This document shows positions 1 to 5,915 of a DNA stretch of 5,979 nt, one piece after another. A program made the position numbers and the translations under genes. Positions within the stretch are counted from its first letter, which is position 1. Every line of letters begins with the position of its first letter. Origin of the DNA: an uncultured Eubacterium sp. (GTDB lineage: Bacteria > Bacillota > Clostridia > Lachnospirales > Lachnospiraceae); the NCBI GenBank assembly GCA_910586045.1, contig CAJUIH010000142.1, positions 1 through 5,979 on the forward strand, given 5' to 3'. The notes below the pieces were generated by a model. That model was not told the origin of the DNA. It worked only from the letters and a program-made list of their open reading frames with translations, and did no database searches.

Positions 1-236
1 AGGCCTGGCTTGTGGCGACGTTGGAAGAATGGTTAGAAGCCCTTAGTATTCTGCCCGATACCCCTAAGGGGCGAAGCCAAGCGGCGCCTTTAGCTACTGG
101 CGTCAGCCAGGGCGAACTAGGCGCCGCGACCGGGGCAGGCCGATCCGTAAATGCAGAATACTTAGGGATTCTTACCATTCTGGAGTCGGAGCCACAAGCC
201 AGGCCTGCGTCCCTCATCCGGCGTCCCCGCAGCCGA
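1..236. repeat. Large nested palindromic element (MITE-like or structured-RNA-like), probably cut by the window edge
   Basis: Positions 1-54 and 153-206 form a long imperfect inverted repeat with no offset between arms. 1-16 pairs perfectly with 191-206. A symmetric 9-nt internal loop follows (17-25 against 182-190), then 26-54 pairs with 153-181 with only three mismatches (34/173, 39/168, 44/163). The interior has further hairpins: CCCC 61-64 with GGGG 68-71; a 9-bp stem 81-89 with 119-127; and inside that a 5-bp stem 97-101 with 106-110 closed by a GTCA loop. Positions 207-236 lie outside the visible palindrome, but part of them matches the repeat at the right end of the window, so the element probably continues left of position 1. 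It is much richer in GC than the leader after it. The open frame at 12-311 starts at GTG, has no homologue I recognise and is best explained by the structure. I know no family name for it. It could be a non-autonomous mobile element or a structured RNA; I infer no function. Confidence 0.75.
187..224 (+). repeat. Left copy of a 38-nt dispersed repeat core
   Basis: This stretch matches the reverse complement of 5860-5897 at 35 of 38 positions with no gaps. It overlaps the right arm of the large palindrome, so positions 1-16 are also similar, in the opposite orientation, to part of the core. Two diverged, inverted copies about 5.6 kb apart show that this is a dispersed repeat rather than part of one gene. 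Confidence 0.7.
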
Positions 237-251
237 AATGTAACACCTAAT

Positions 252-280
252 TTGAACTGTTGCAAAAATAAGGGTATAAA
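252..280 (+). promoter_or_regulatory. Candidate sigma-A-type promoter upstream of the ger operon
   Basis: TTGAAC (252-257) and TATAAA (275-280) are separated by 17 bp, matching the vegetative consensus at 4/6 and 5/6. The site lies just outside the palindromic element and about 80 nt before the gerAA start. Ger operons are normally made in the forespore, so a vegetative promoter would be unexpected. It may be fortuitous in AT-rich sequence or may belong to the repeat. Confidence 0.35.
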
Positions 281-305
281 TCGTAAAATCGCGCAGATAC
301 TAGTT

Positions 306-334
306 GCATAGAATTTTTTGCTGTATGGATTAAA
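306..334 (+). promoter_or_regulatory. Weak candidate sigma-G-type (forespore) promoter for the ger operon
   Basis: GCATA (306-310) fits the sigma-G -35 consensus GNATR. After 17 bp comes GATTAAA (328-334), which keeps only three of the five fixed positions of CATNNTA. A start about 7 nt downstream, near 341, would place the gerAA ribosome binding site (AAGGA 347-351, 9 nt before the ATG) in a short leader. It is favoured by the known biology of ger operons as much as by the sequence, since the -10 match is poor. Confidence 0.25.
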
Positions 335-360
335 TATCGATGGAAAAAGGATCATAGCAT

Positions 361-1932
361 ATGAATAAACCTAAAAACAGACAGGCGAAAGTCAACCAGA
401 TGGAGCAGCTTACCACACAAGAGCCAGTGCATCCGGTGTCGGAGCATGTCAGTGAAAACAAAAAAACGCTGGAGGATTTATTTGGCGGCAGCACCGATAT
501 CAAAATGCGCGAAATGGTATTAGGGAAAGAACAGGTCCGCTGTCTTGCGGCCTATATTGAAATTACCGCTGGTTCGCTTGCGTTTGAAAATTCATTGGTC
601 GGGCGTCTGTTAAACGACCTTTCGGATCTTCCGGCGGAACAGATCTATGAATCGCTTGCTTTAAACGGTCAGGGGTTATGCGATGTGACGCCGTTTGCGA
701 ACGTGGAGGATGCCGTACAGTTTGGCATGCTGACGGGAGACGTGATCTTATTTATTGACGGGTTTGCCAGCGCGCTGAAAATCCCGGACAAAGGATATCC
801 GAATATGGGAGTAACCAAGCCCGATTCGGAAAAAGTTATCCGCGGGTCGCAGGAAGGGTTTGCGGATTCGGTTAAGGTCAACACGGCATTGATCCGAAAG
901 CGGATCCGTTCTACCAGGGTGCGTGTCAAAGAGGTAAAGGCGGGGCTTTATTCGCATACCAATATAGATCTTGTCTATATGGACGGCCTGGTGTATCCAA
1001 AGCTGCTGGAGGAAATTGAGCGGAGGCTGGACGCTTTTACGATTGACGGCGTGCTGGACAGCGGGACGATCGAACAGCTTGCGGAAGAGGATTGGTATTC
1101 GCCGTTTCCGCAGTTTCAGACGACACAGCGCCCGGACCGGGCTGCGATTGCGGTCATGGAAGGACGTGTGGTATTATTGTGCGACAATTCGCCTACAGCA
1201 CTAATTTTGCCGACGGACTTTAATTCTCTGTTAAAAACAAGCGACGATTATTATAACCGTTTTGAAATCGCTACGCTGGAACGTCTGATCCGGTATGCGG
1301 CCGCGATTATGGCGCTGGCGCTCCCGGCTTTTTACCTGGCGGTAACCAATTTTCATACACAGATACTGCCGACATCCCTGCTTTTGTCATTTGCGGCAGC
1401 CAGGCAGGGCGTTCCGTTCCCGGCGGTTGTGGAAGTGCTTTTAATGGAACTATCTTTTGAACTTTTGCGGGAAGCCGGCGTACGCCTGCCCGGGGCAATG
1501 GGAAATACCATCGGGATTGTCGGAGGCCTGATCATCGGGCAGGCGGCAGTAGAGGCAAATCTGGTCAGTCCGATCGTTGTGATCGTTGTGGCATTTACGG
1601 CGCTTAGTTCCTTTGCGATCCCAAATGAGGAACTGGCTGCCGCGTTTCGGATTTTGAAGTTTTATATGATTGCGTTGTCTGCCTGGCTGGGGCTGTTTGG
1701 ATTTCTGGCGGCCTCGCTGAGTATCCTGATCCATCTGGCAGGGCTTAGGAGTTTTGGGATTCCATATCTGATGCCGTATGTAGGCGCGGATTTGAACGGC
1801 TACGAAGATGAGCGCGACAGCCTTGTGCGGTATCCGCTGTCCATGATGCGTATGCGCCCGGTGTATGCAAGACGGTCTGCGCGTGTGCGGCTGACCTTTG
1901 GAACAAAAAAGAATAAAGGGAAGGAAAAATAG
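361..1932 (+). CDS. gerAA: GerA-family spore germination protein, A subunit (GerAA type)
   Basis: This is the large membrane subunit of a nutrient germinant receptor in the spore inner membrane. The 523-residue length is normal for the family. Residues 1 to about 305 are a soluble N-terminal region containing the family motif RGSQEGF (161-167) followed by N..LIRKRIR (174-183). The C-terminal half has hydrophobic segments at roughly 312-330, 336-347, 382-400, 403-420 and 431-462. The most diagnostic stretch is 352-404: PFP, an E-rich helix, REAGVRLP, then GIVGGLIIGQAAVEANLVSP. The tail is basic and cytoplasmic in character. RGSQEGF has Ser where many members have Pro, a conservative departure. 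The ATG at 361 is supported by AAGGA at 347-351 with 9-nt spacing. It is the first gene of an A-B-C operon, only 2 nt ahead of gerAB. The family is certain; the paralogue (GerA, GerB, GerK or other) and the germinant cannot be assigned. Confidence 0.96.
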   Translation: MNKPKNRQAKVNQMEQLTTQEPVHPVSEHVSENKKTLEDLFGGSTDIKMREMVLGKEQVRCLAAYIEITAGSLAFENSLVGRLLNDLSDLPAEQIYESLALNGQGLCDVTPFANVEDAVQFGMLTGDVILFIDGFASALKIPDKGYPNMGVTKPDSEKVIRGSQEGFADSVKVNTALIRKRIRSTRVRVKEVKAGLYSHTNIDLVYMDGLVYPKLLEEIERRLDAFTIDGVLDSGTIEQLAEEDWYSPFPQFQTTQRPDRAAIAVMEGRVVLLCDNSPTALILPTDFNSLLKTSDDYYNRFEIATLERLIRYAAAIMALALPAFYLAVTNFHTQILPTSLLLSFAAARQGVPFPAVVEVLLMELSFELLREAGVRLPGAMGNTIGIVGGLIIGQAAVEANLVSPIVVIVVAFTALSSFAIPNEELAAAFRILKFYMIALSAWLGLFGFLAASLSILIHLAGLRSFGIPYLMPYVGADLNGYEDERDSLVRYPLSMMRMRPVYARRSARVRLTFGTKKNKGKEK

Positions 1933-1934
1933 CT

Positions 1935-3101
1935 GTGTTTTCCAATAATGATCAAATATCGGCACGACAGATAAAAAGGCTCTTGCTGTTTGACATGTTT
2001 GGCGCTTCTTCGCTCTTGCTGCCGGCGCAGCTTGCCAAAGCCGGAACCGGTATTGGTTTATGGAGCCTTATGGCAGGAATCGGGCTGGCGGGGGTGTATC
2101 TTTGGATTTTGTATAGTTGTTTTCGGCGCGCGCCGCAGGATTATATGATTTATTTAAGCCAGGGGTGGGGCAGTTTTCTGACTAAAATTTTTTTCCTTTG
2201 CTATGCCGGGATCAGCGTGGCAGTCTGTGCTTGGGCAGCAAACCTGCTCTCGGAAGTAATGTGCGAAAGCTTGCTGGAGAACCGGGATTTTCCGATTGCG
2301 CTGCTTTTGATTTTGCTGTTGGCGCTGTATGGGGGAATTGCGGGTCTGGAAGCACGGGCGAGAATTTATGAACTGTTGTTTTGGGTGCTTGTGATTCCGC
2401 TTGCGTTCATGCTGCTGCTATGTATCCGTCAGGTGCAGGTGATCCAGTGGTTTCCGCTTTCCGGGCGTGCGGGCAGCGACGGCGCAGGACTGTTCTGGCG
2501 CGGGGCCTGGATGAGTTTTGCGTCTTTTTTGCCCTTGACTTTTCTGGTATTTCTCGTCCCGCATGTCCAGAATAAAAAAAGGGCGGGAAAGGCCGCAACG
2601 GCGGCTTTTTTGTTCAGCGCGGCGGCGCTTGTGGCCATTTATTTGATTTTGCTTGGGATTTTTGGGCAAGGGGCGCTGGCAAGGGAAGAGTACGCGATTA
2701 TCACGCTGCTTGGGATGGTCAAAATACCGGGTGATTTTGTGAAGCGGCTGGATGCGGTAATGGTCGGTGTCTGGTTTTTTACCTTGTATGCGCTGACCGG
2801 AACCGCATTGTACTATGGGGTTACGATTCTGCGCAAAGCGGCGACGGGACGCGCCGAGAAAGGCAATGCCAAAAGCCGCAGACAGAACCGGGTACAAAGA
2901 CGGTGGTTTTTTGCGGTTACGGCAGTTGTATACGGCGTGGCTTATCTATTCCACGTTTTTCCGAATACCGAAAGGATCGCCTGCCGTTTGTTTTATACTA
3001 TCGGTATCCCGTTTTTGGTTTTGCTGCCGGCGATTTCCGTCTTTTTGTGCCCGAATCGAAAAATAAAACAGAGAAGGGACGAGATGCAAGAACATGCGTA
3101 A
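1935..3101 (+). CDS. gerAB: GerAB-type spore germination permease-like subunit
   Basis: This is the multipass B subunit of the germinant receptor, a member of the spore permease family (GerAB/ArcD/ProY-like, APC superfamily fold). In this family the B subunit is thought to hold the germinant-binding pocket. The 388-residue protein has about ten hydrophobic segments, near residues 17-33, 42-62, 84-105, 119-138, 145-165, 190-211, 219-243, 274-298, 323-342 and 352-372. It also has the GLEARARIYE segment (137-146) after the fourth, and a basic loop at 300-323. The start codon is GTG (1935), chosen because AAGGA (1921-1925) sits 9 nt upstream, inside the last codons of gerAA, and because it lies 2 nt after the gerAA stop. 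The 3' end overlaps gerAC by 8 nt. It should be translationally coupled to its neighbours. The assignment is strong; the ligand is unknown. Confidence 0.94.
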   Translation: MFSNNDQISARQIKRLLLFDMFGASSLLLPAQLAKAGTGIGLWSLMAGIGLAGVYLWILYSCFRRAPQDYMIYLSQGWGSFLTKIFFLCYAGISVAVCAWAANLLSEVMCESLLENRDFPIALLLILLLALYGGIAGLEARARIYELLFWVLVIPLAFMLLLCIRQVQVIQWFPLSGRAGSDGAGLFWRGAWMSFASFLPLTFLVFLVPHVQNKKRAGKAATAAFLFSAAALVAIYLILLGIFGQGALAREEYAIITLLGMVKIPGDFVKRLDAVMVGVWFFTLYALTGTALYYGVTILRKAATGRAEKGNAKSRRQNRVQRRWFFAVTAVVYGVAYLFHVFPNTERIACRLFYTIGIPFLVLLPAISVFLCPNRKIKQRRDEMQEHA

Positions 3102-4140
3102 AAAAATAAATGGAGCCGTTATCGCGATTTGCTGCCTGCTGCCGCATCTTGCCGCCTGCGGAGGTACGGAATTGGAAAATAAATATTTTCCGCTGGCGGT
3201 TGTTGTGGGACAAAAAGGCACGCACTGCCAGGTGAATTATCTTTCGCAGAATTTATCAGAGGTAGCAAACGAGCGGGCTGACGGCAGCAATATAACGGCT
3301 TGCGGAGCGGCGGCGGAAACGTATTATGAAACGCAGAAAACGTTTGAAAAAAATAACCGCTGCCAACTGGACTTGTCACATACAAAGGCGGTTATTTTTC
3401 AGAAAGGCTTCCTGGAAAAAGGGTCGCTTCCGTTATTTTTAGAAACGGTGCGCAGGGAACAGACGTATGCGCAGAATACGCTTGTCTACCTGTCGGACAC
3501 CAGTATGGATGTCCTGACCGAATTGAACGGTACGCTGGAAATTCCGCTTGGAAGTTATCTGGAGCAGATGACAGAAAATGAACAGGAAATCGGAGCGCAG
3601 GCAGTCGTAACGCTGGGCGCGCTGTTAAAAGAACAGGCCAACAGCAGCCGGACGCTGCTGCTTCCGGTCTTAAAAGAAGTAAATGACCTGCCGGTAATCC
3701 ATGCCTATGAGATTCTGCAAAACTTTACGCACAAAGGAAGAATCAGCACCAACCAGGCACAGATTTATTACCTGGCCGCAAATCAATTAGAGCAGATGAA
3801 TCTGTCTATGACAAAAGAGGTGCAGGTGCGTCTGAGCAATCTGAAATGCAGACGGGAATTTGGACTGGAAAACGGGATGGCAGTACAGCATTTGTACGTC
3901 TCAGCCGATGCGGAACCAGTCACGGGAACGGTCGACGCCGGCACGCTTGAAACGGAACTGTCGAACCGGATCCTGGAGGTGTGCCGTCTGCTGAAAGAAG
4001 AACAGCAGGCAGATATTACGGACAGCTACCGCCACCTTGCCCTGCGGGCGCCGGAGCTTTACCGGATTTATGAGAACCAGTCCGAGGCATACCGAAAGAA
4101 TCTGGAATACCGGGTGCAGGTCAATATTCGCTTGCTGTAG
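3094..4140 (+). CDS. gerAC: GerAC-type spore germination lipoprotein
   Basis: This is the C subunit of the germinant receptor, a lipoprotein expected on the outer face of the spore inner membrane. The 348-residue product starts MRKK, followed by a hydrophobic stretch and the lipobox LAAC with Cys22 as the predicted lipidation site. The mature N terminus has TELENKYFPLAVVVG (25-39), which corresponds to the family's 'E.E...L..V.GIG' region. LDLSHTKAVIFQKGF (92-106) corresponds to the 'DLSHLKVI.FGE' region. It is somewhat shorter than many GerAC proteins (about 370-400 residues), but both ends look intact. The ATG overlaps the last 8 nt of gerAB (ATGCGTAA). No strong Shine-Dalgarno sits at standard spacing (AAGGGA 3074-3079 is too far), so initiation probably depends on coupling to gerAB. 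Sequence divergence is high, as is normal for C subunits; position and lipobox support the call. Confidence 0.9.
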   Translation: MRKKINGAVIAICCLLPHLAACGGTELENKYFPLAVVVGQKGTHCQVNYLSQNLSEVANERADGSNITACGAAAETYYETQKTFEKNNRCQLDLSHTKAVIFQKGFLEKGSLPLFLETVRREQTYAQNTLVYLSDTSMDVLTELNGTLEIPLGSYLEQMTENEQEIGAQAVVTLGALLKEQANSSRTLLLPVLKEVNDLPVIHAYEILQNFTHKGRISTNQAQIYYLAANQLEQMNLSMTKEVQVRLSNLKCRREFGLENGMAVQHLYVSADAEPVTGTVDAGTLETELSNRILEVCRLLKEEQQADITDSYRHLALRAPELYRIYENQSEAYRKNLEYRVQVNIRLL

Positions 4141-4165
4141 GTAAAAATATCATGGTCCTTTGTTA

Positions 4166-4194
4166 TTGCAAATTTCGCAAAGAAAAGCTAAAAT
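4166..4194 (+). promoter_or_regulatory. Sigma-A-type promoter for the DUF1934 gene
   Basis: TTGCAA (4166-4171) and TAAAAT (4189-4194) are separated by exactly 17 bp; the -10 matches the consensus at 5/6 and the -35 at 4/6. The predicted start near 4201 gives a leader of about 44 nt ending in AAAGGAG (4231-4237), 7 nt before the ATG. No hairpin with a T-run is seen between the gerAC stop and this promoter, so read-through from the ger operon is also possible. Confidence 0.6.
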
Positions 4195-4244
4195 AAGTTT
4201 GTGGCAAAATGATTTTATTTCAAATGTGAAAAAGGAGTACGGCG

Positions 4245-4700
4245 ATGACAAAGGATGTTTTATTAAAAATCAGCGGATTACAGTTCACCGCGGACAATGA
4301 GCAATCAAGCGAACCGGAACCGGTTGAGATTATCGCGCCGGGAGAATACTATTATAAAAACGGAAAGCATTATATCCTTTATGATGAATTTATGGAAGGA
4401 TTTGAAAGCGCGACCAAAAACGTACTTAAACTGCAGGATGATTCTTTTGAATTGACCAAACGCGGAAATACGAATGTGCATATGGTTTTTGAAAAAGATA
4501 AAAAGAATATGACCTGTTATACCACGCCGTTTGGAAGTATGCTGATGGGGATCGACGCACGCAGCATCTCGATCAAAGAGTCAGAGAAAGAAATTCATGC
4601 GCAGATTGAATACGGACTGGATGTAAATTATGAGCATCTTGCGGACTGTACGATTGATTTGGTGGTGCAGTCTAAGGAGGAGCAGCGATTTTCCATTTAG
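4245..4700 (+). CDS. DUF1934 (YwiB-like) small beta-barrel protein
   Basis: The 151-residue soluble protein has no signal peptide or membrane segment. Its pattern fits the DUF1934/YwiB family of Firmicutes: an N-terminal strand MTKDVLLKISGLQ, then an acidic stretch, then GEYYYKNGKHYILYDE (33-48) with alternating aromatic residues. Later come ELTKRGNTNVHMVFEKDKK (69-87), YTTPFGSMLMGIDARSISI (92-110) and a C-terminal strand pair ending near CTIDLVV. The family is predicted to form a small calycin-like beta barrel; no biochemical function is established to my knowledge. The start is supported by AAAGGAG 7 nt upstream. It has its own promoter candidate and need not belong to the ger operon, which ends 104 nt earlier. 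A palindromic repeat begins 2 nt after the stop codon. Confidence 0.85.
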   Translation: MTKDVLLKISGLQFTADNEQSSEPEPVEIIAPGEYYYKNGKHYILYDEFMEGFESATKNVLKLQDDSFELTKRGNTNVHMVFEKDKKNMTCYTTPFGSMLMGIDARSISIKESEKEIHAQIEYGLDVNYEHLADCTIDLVVQSKEEQRFSI

Positions 4701-4701
4701 A

Positions 4702-4790
4702 AACTGTCCCGCCCGCTATGCGCCTGATTTTTGAGCGGCGCTCTCGAAGAAAAATCCTGCGGACGATCGGTAAGTTATTTCGGGACAGTT
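4702..4790. repeat. 89-bp palindromic intergenic element with 10-bp terminal inverted repeats
   Basis: AACTGTCCCG (4702-4711) and CGGGACAGTT (4781-4790) are exact reverse complements and bound the element. Inside, GATTTTT (4726-4732) pairs with AAAAATC (4750-4756), and within that GAGC (4733-4736) pairs with GCTC (4740-4743), leaving TCGAAG as a bulge. Alternative stems are CCGCT 4713-4717 with AGCGG 4734-4738, and GCGCC 4720-4724 with GGCGC 4737-4741. It fills most of the 107-nt gap between two convergent genes. The form resembles short non-autonomous repeats (MITE or REP-like). No clear target-site duplication is seen; only the trinucleotide TAG occurs near both edges. It has no T-run typical of an intrinsic terminator but might still impede transcription from both sides. 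Confidence 0.7.
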
Positions 4791-4807
4791 CCTAGGAATA
4801 GATCCGT

Positions 4808-5697
4808 TCAACATGTTTTGGCCATATCTTTCATAATCTGAATAAATTTTTCGGAAGCTTTTGAAAATACCGGATGCTTTTTCCAGATCATGTGCATACT
4901 GGTTTCCCTTTTCGGCGCGAGGGGACGGAAACAAAGGCTGCTGCCGGAAGTATTGATAATTTTATCAAGGCCGACGGCATATCCCGGCCCTTCCGCAGCC
5001 ATTAGGGAGGCGTTAAAGAGCAGGTTATAGGTTGCGGCAATTTCCAGTTCGGCGTCTTTTTTTGCATCCATGCAGCCAGCGCGCCGCTGTTGTAATCCTG
5101 CTGTGACAGGATCAGCGGTTTATCCCATAAATCTTCCGGACGGATCGCCTTTTTTTCCGCAAGCGGCGCGTCTTTCCGCATGATTACGCCCCAGGTATCT
5201 TTACAGGGCAGGCGAATGGAATTGTATTTTGTTTCGTCTTTGAAAGCAAGCACAACTCCAAAATCGATCAGCCCCTTATCTAACTGTTCGATCACAAATT
5301 GCGCATTTCCGCTGGCAATATGATAATGAATGCCGGGATGGGTCTGGTACAGTTTCCGTGCCGCCCTGGCGATAAAACGGACGGCGTCGGTTTCACCGGT
5401 TCCGATATAAATATCGCCGGCAATACATTGGTCAGAACTGGAAATTTCCCGTTCGGTTTTCTGCACCAGATCTAATATTTCTTCCGCGCGTTTGCGCAGG
5501 ATCATGCCTTCTTCGGTAAGGGTTATTTTTCTCGAACCTTTTGTCCCGCGGATCAGAAGCTGTTTTCCTAAGGATTCTTCCATTGCTTTGATTTGCGTGG
5601 AAAGCGTAGGCTGTGAAAGGTGCAGGGATTCGGCGGCCCTTACAATGCTTTGTTCCCTTGCAACGGCAAGAAAATATTGAAGTACACGCAGTTCCAT
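4808..5697 (-). pseudogene. LysR-family transcriptional regulator with an apparent frameshift
   Basis: This encodes a LysR-type regulator whose frame is interrupted. The N-terminal part begins MELRVLQYF at 5697, with AAAGGA at 5716-5711 upstream (13-nt spacing). It has the winged helix-turn-helix at residues 10-64, including the recognition helix SQPTLSTQIKAMEESLG, then a linker helix and the first part of the effector-binding domain. This frame stops at 5002 after 231 residues, the last 17 of them unlike the family. The missing C-terminal end, DAELEIAATYNLLFNASLMA onward, is intact in the next frame and stops at 4808. Joining the frames at a run of seven A (minus strand; 5057-5063) gives 296 residues, a standard LysR length, so one base seems lost there or the ribosome shifts -1. 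The truncated form would lack about 82 residues of the ligand-sensing domain. The longer upstream start at 5808 is rejected because it would run through the promoter. The target genes and ligand are unknown; no divergent partner gene lies within the window. Confidence 0.85.
5056..5062 (-). other. A AAA AAG heptamer at the LysR frame break
   Basis: On the minus strand the zero-frame codons are CAA AAA AAG ACG, so the heptamer A AAA AAG is in exactly the phase required for -1 slippage. After a -1 shift the next codon is GAC, which opens the frame encoding the rest of the LysR protein. I see no clear upstream Shine-Dalgarno-like stimulator at the usual spacing (AGGA lies about 30 nt upstream) and no strong downstream hairpin. 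A deletion or sequencing error in the A run is therefore at least as likely as programmed shifting. Confidence 0.5.
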
Positions 5698-5732
5698 AGA
5701 TTTTGTATTGTCCTTTCGTAAGTTCGTTATTT

Positions 5733-5761
5733 GCAGTACACCGGATTTTGCGGTGAACTGC
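5733..5761 (-). promoter_or_regulatory. Stem-loop in the LysR leader
   Basis: GCAGTACACCG (5733-5743) and CGGTGAACTGC (5751-5761) are inverted repeats with 10 of 11 pairs and a 7-nt loop. The structure lies between the predicted transcription start and the ribosome binding site on the minus strand. It could be an operator dyad or an RNA hairpin affecting expression. No T-run follows, so it is not an obvious attenuator. Confidence 0.5.
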
Positions 5762-5779
5762 TGTACATATTTGCGGGTT

Positions 5780-5808
5780 AGTATAGCATATTTTTGTATA
5801 AGTTTCAA
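5780..5808 (-). promoter_or_regulatory. Sigma-A promoter of the LysR gene
   Basis: On the minus strand TTGAAA (5808-5803) and TATACT (5785-5780) are separated by 17 bp, each matching the vegetative consensus at 4/6 or better. The predicted start is near 5773, giving a leader of about 75 nt before the ATG at 5697. This also supports that ATG over the in-frame upstream start at 5808. Confidence 0.75.
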
Positions 5809-5812
5809 TTAT
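5798..5812 (-). promoter_or_regulatory. LysR-type operator-like dyad over the -35 box
   Basis: The minus-strand sequence ATAATTGAAACTTAT is an interrupted dyad (ATAA, 7 nt, TTAT) containing the T-N11-A pattern typical of LysR-family binding sites. It covers the whole -35 box of the gene's own promoter. LysR regulators often repress themselves from such sites, so autoregulation is a reasonable inference. The motif is short and AT-rich, so chance occurrence is possible. Confidence 0.4.
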
Positions 5813-5845
5813 GCAAATAAATAGAAGATACGTATTTGTTATCAT

Positions 5846-5915
5846 GCGCTGGGGGAGGTACGCCGGATGCGGGACGCAGGTCTGGCTTGCGGCTCCGGCT
5901 GGCTTTTTTTAGCGC
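5846..5915 (+). repeat. Right, inverted copy of the dispersed repeat, with terminator-like hairpin and T-run
   Basis: Positions 5860-5897 are the inverted counterpart of 187-224 (35/38 identical). They fold as GCCGGA 5862-5867 with TCCGGC 5894-5899, and inside that CGCAGG 5875-5880 with CTTGCG 5886-5891 (one G-T pair, 5-nt loop). An outer 5-bp stem GCGCT 5846-5850 with AGCGC 5911-5915 encloses everything. TGGC and seven T (5904-5910) follow the middle stem, so on the plus strand it resembles an intrinsic terminator. However, the only nearby upstream gene, the LysR gene, is on the other strand. It would therefore stop antisense or incoming transcription, or the resemblance belongs to the repeat itself. 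Confidence 0.55.

Noticed and set aside
12..311. 99-residue open frame over the left palindrome
   Set aside because: It begins at a GTG without a ribosome binding site, runs straight through the inverted repeat arms and resembles no family; it is a by-product of GC-rich structured sequence.
1450..1965. Minus-strand open frame of 171 residues inside gerAA
   Set aside because: It is antisense to the most conserved membrane part of gerAA, has no recognisable protein features and is explained by codon composition on the other strand.
4158..4182. CTTTG/CAAAG hairpin as a ger operon terminator
   Set aside because: The stem is only 5 bp and AT-rich, no T-run follows, and it overlaps the -35 box of the next gene's promoter.
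4808..5071. Separate small gene of 87 residues downstream of the LysR frame
   Set aside because: Its sequence is the expected C-terminal end of the LysR effector domain and it has no ribosome binding site; it is the second half of the frameshifted gene.
5698..5808. Longer N terminus for the LysR protein, starting at 5808
   Set aside because: It would include the -10 and part of the -35 promoter boxes in the coding region; family alignment begins at MELRVLQYF (5697), which has its own AAAGGA.
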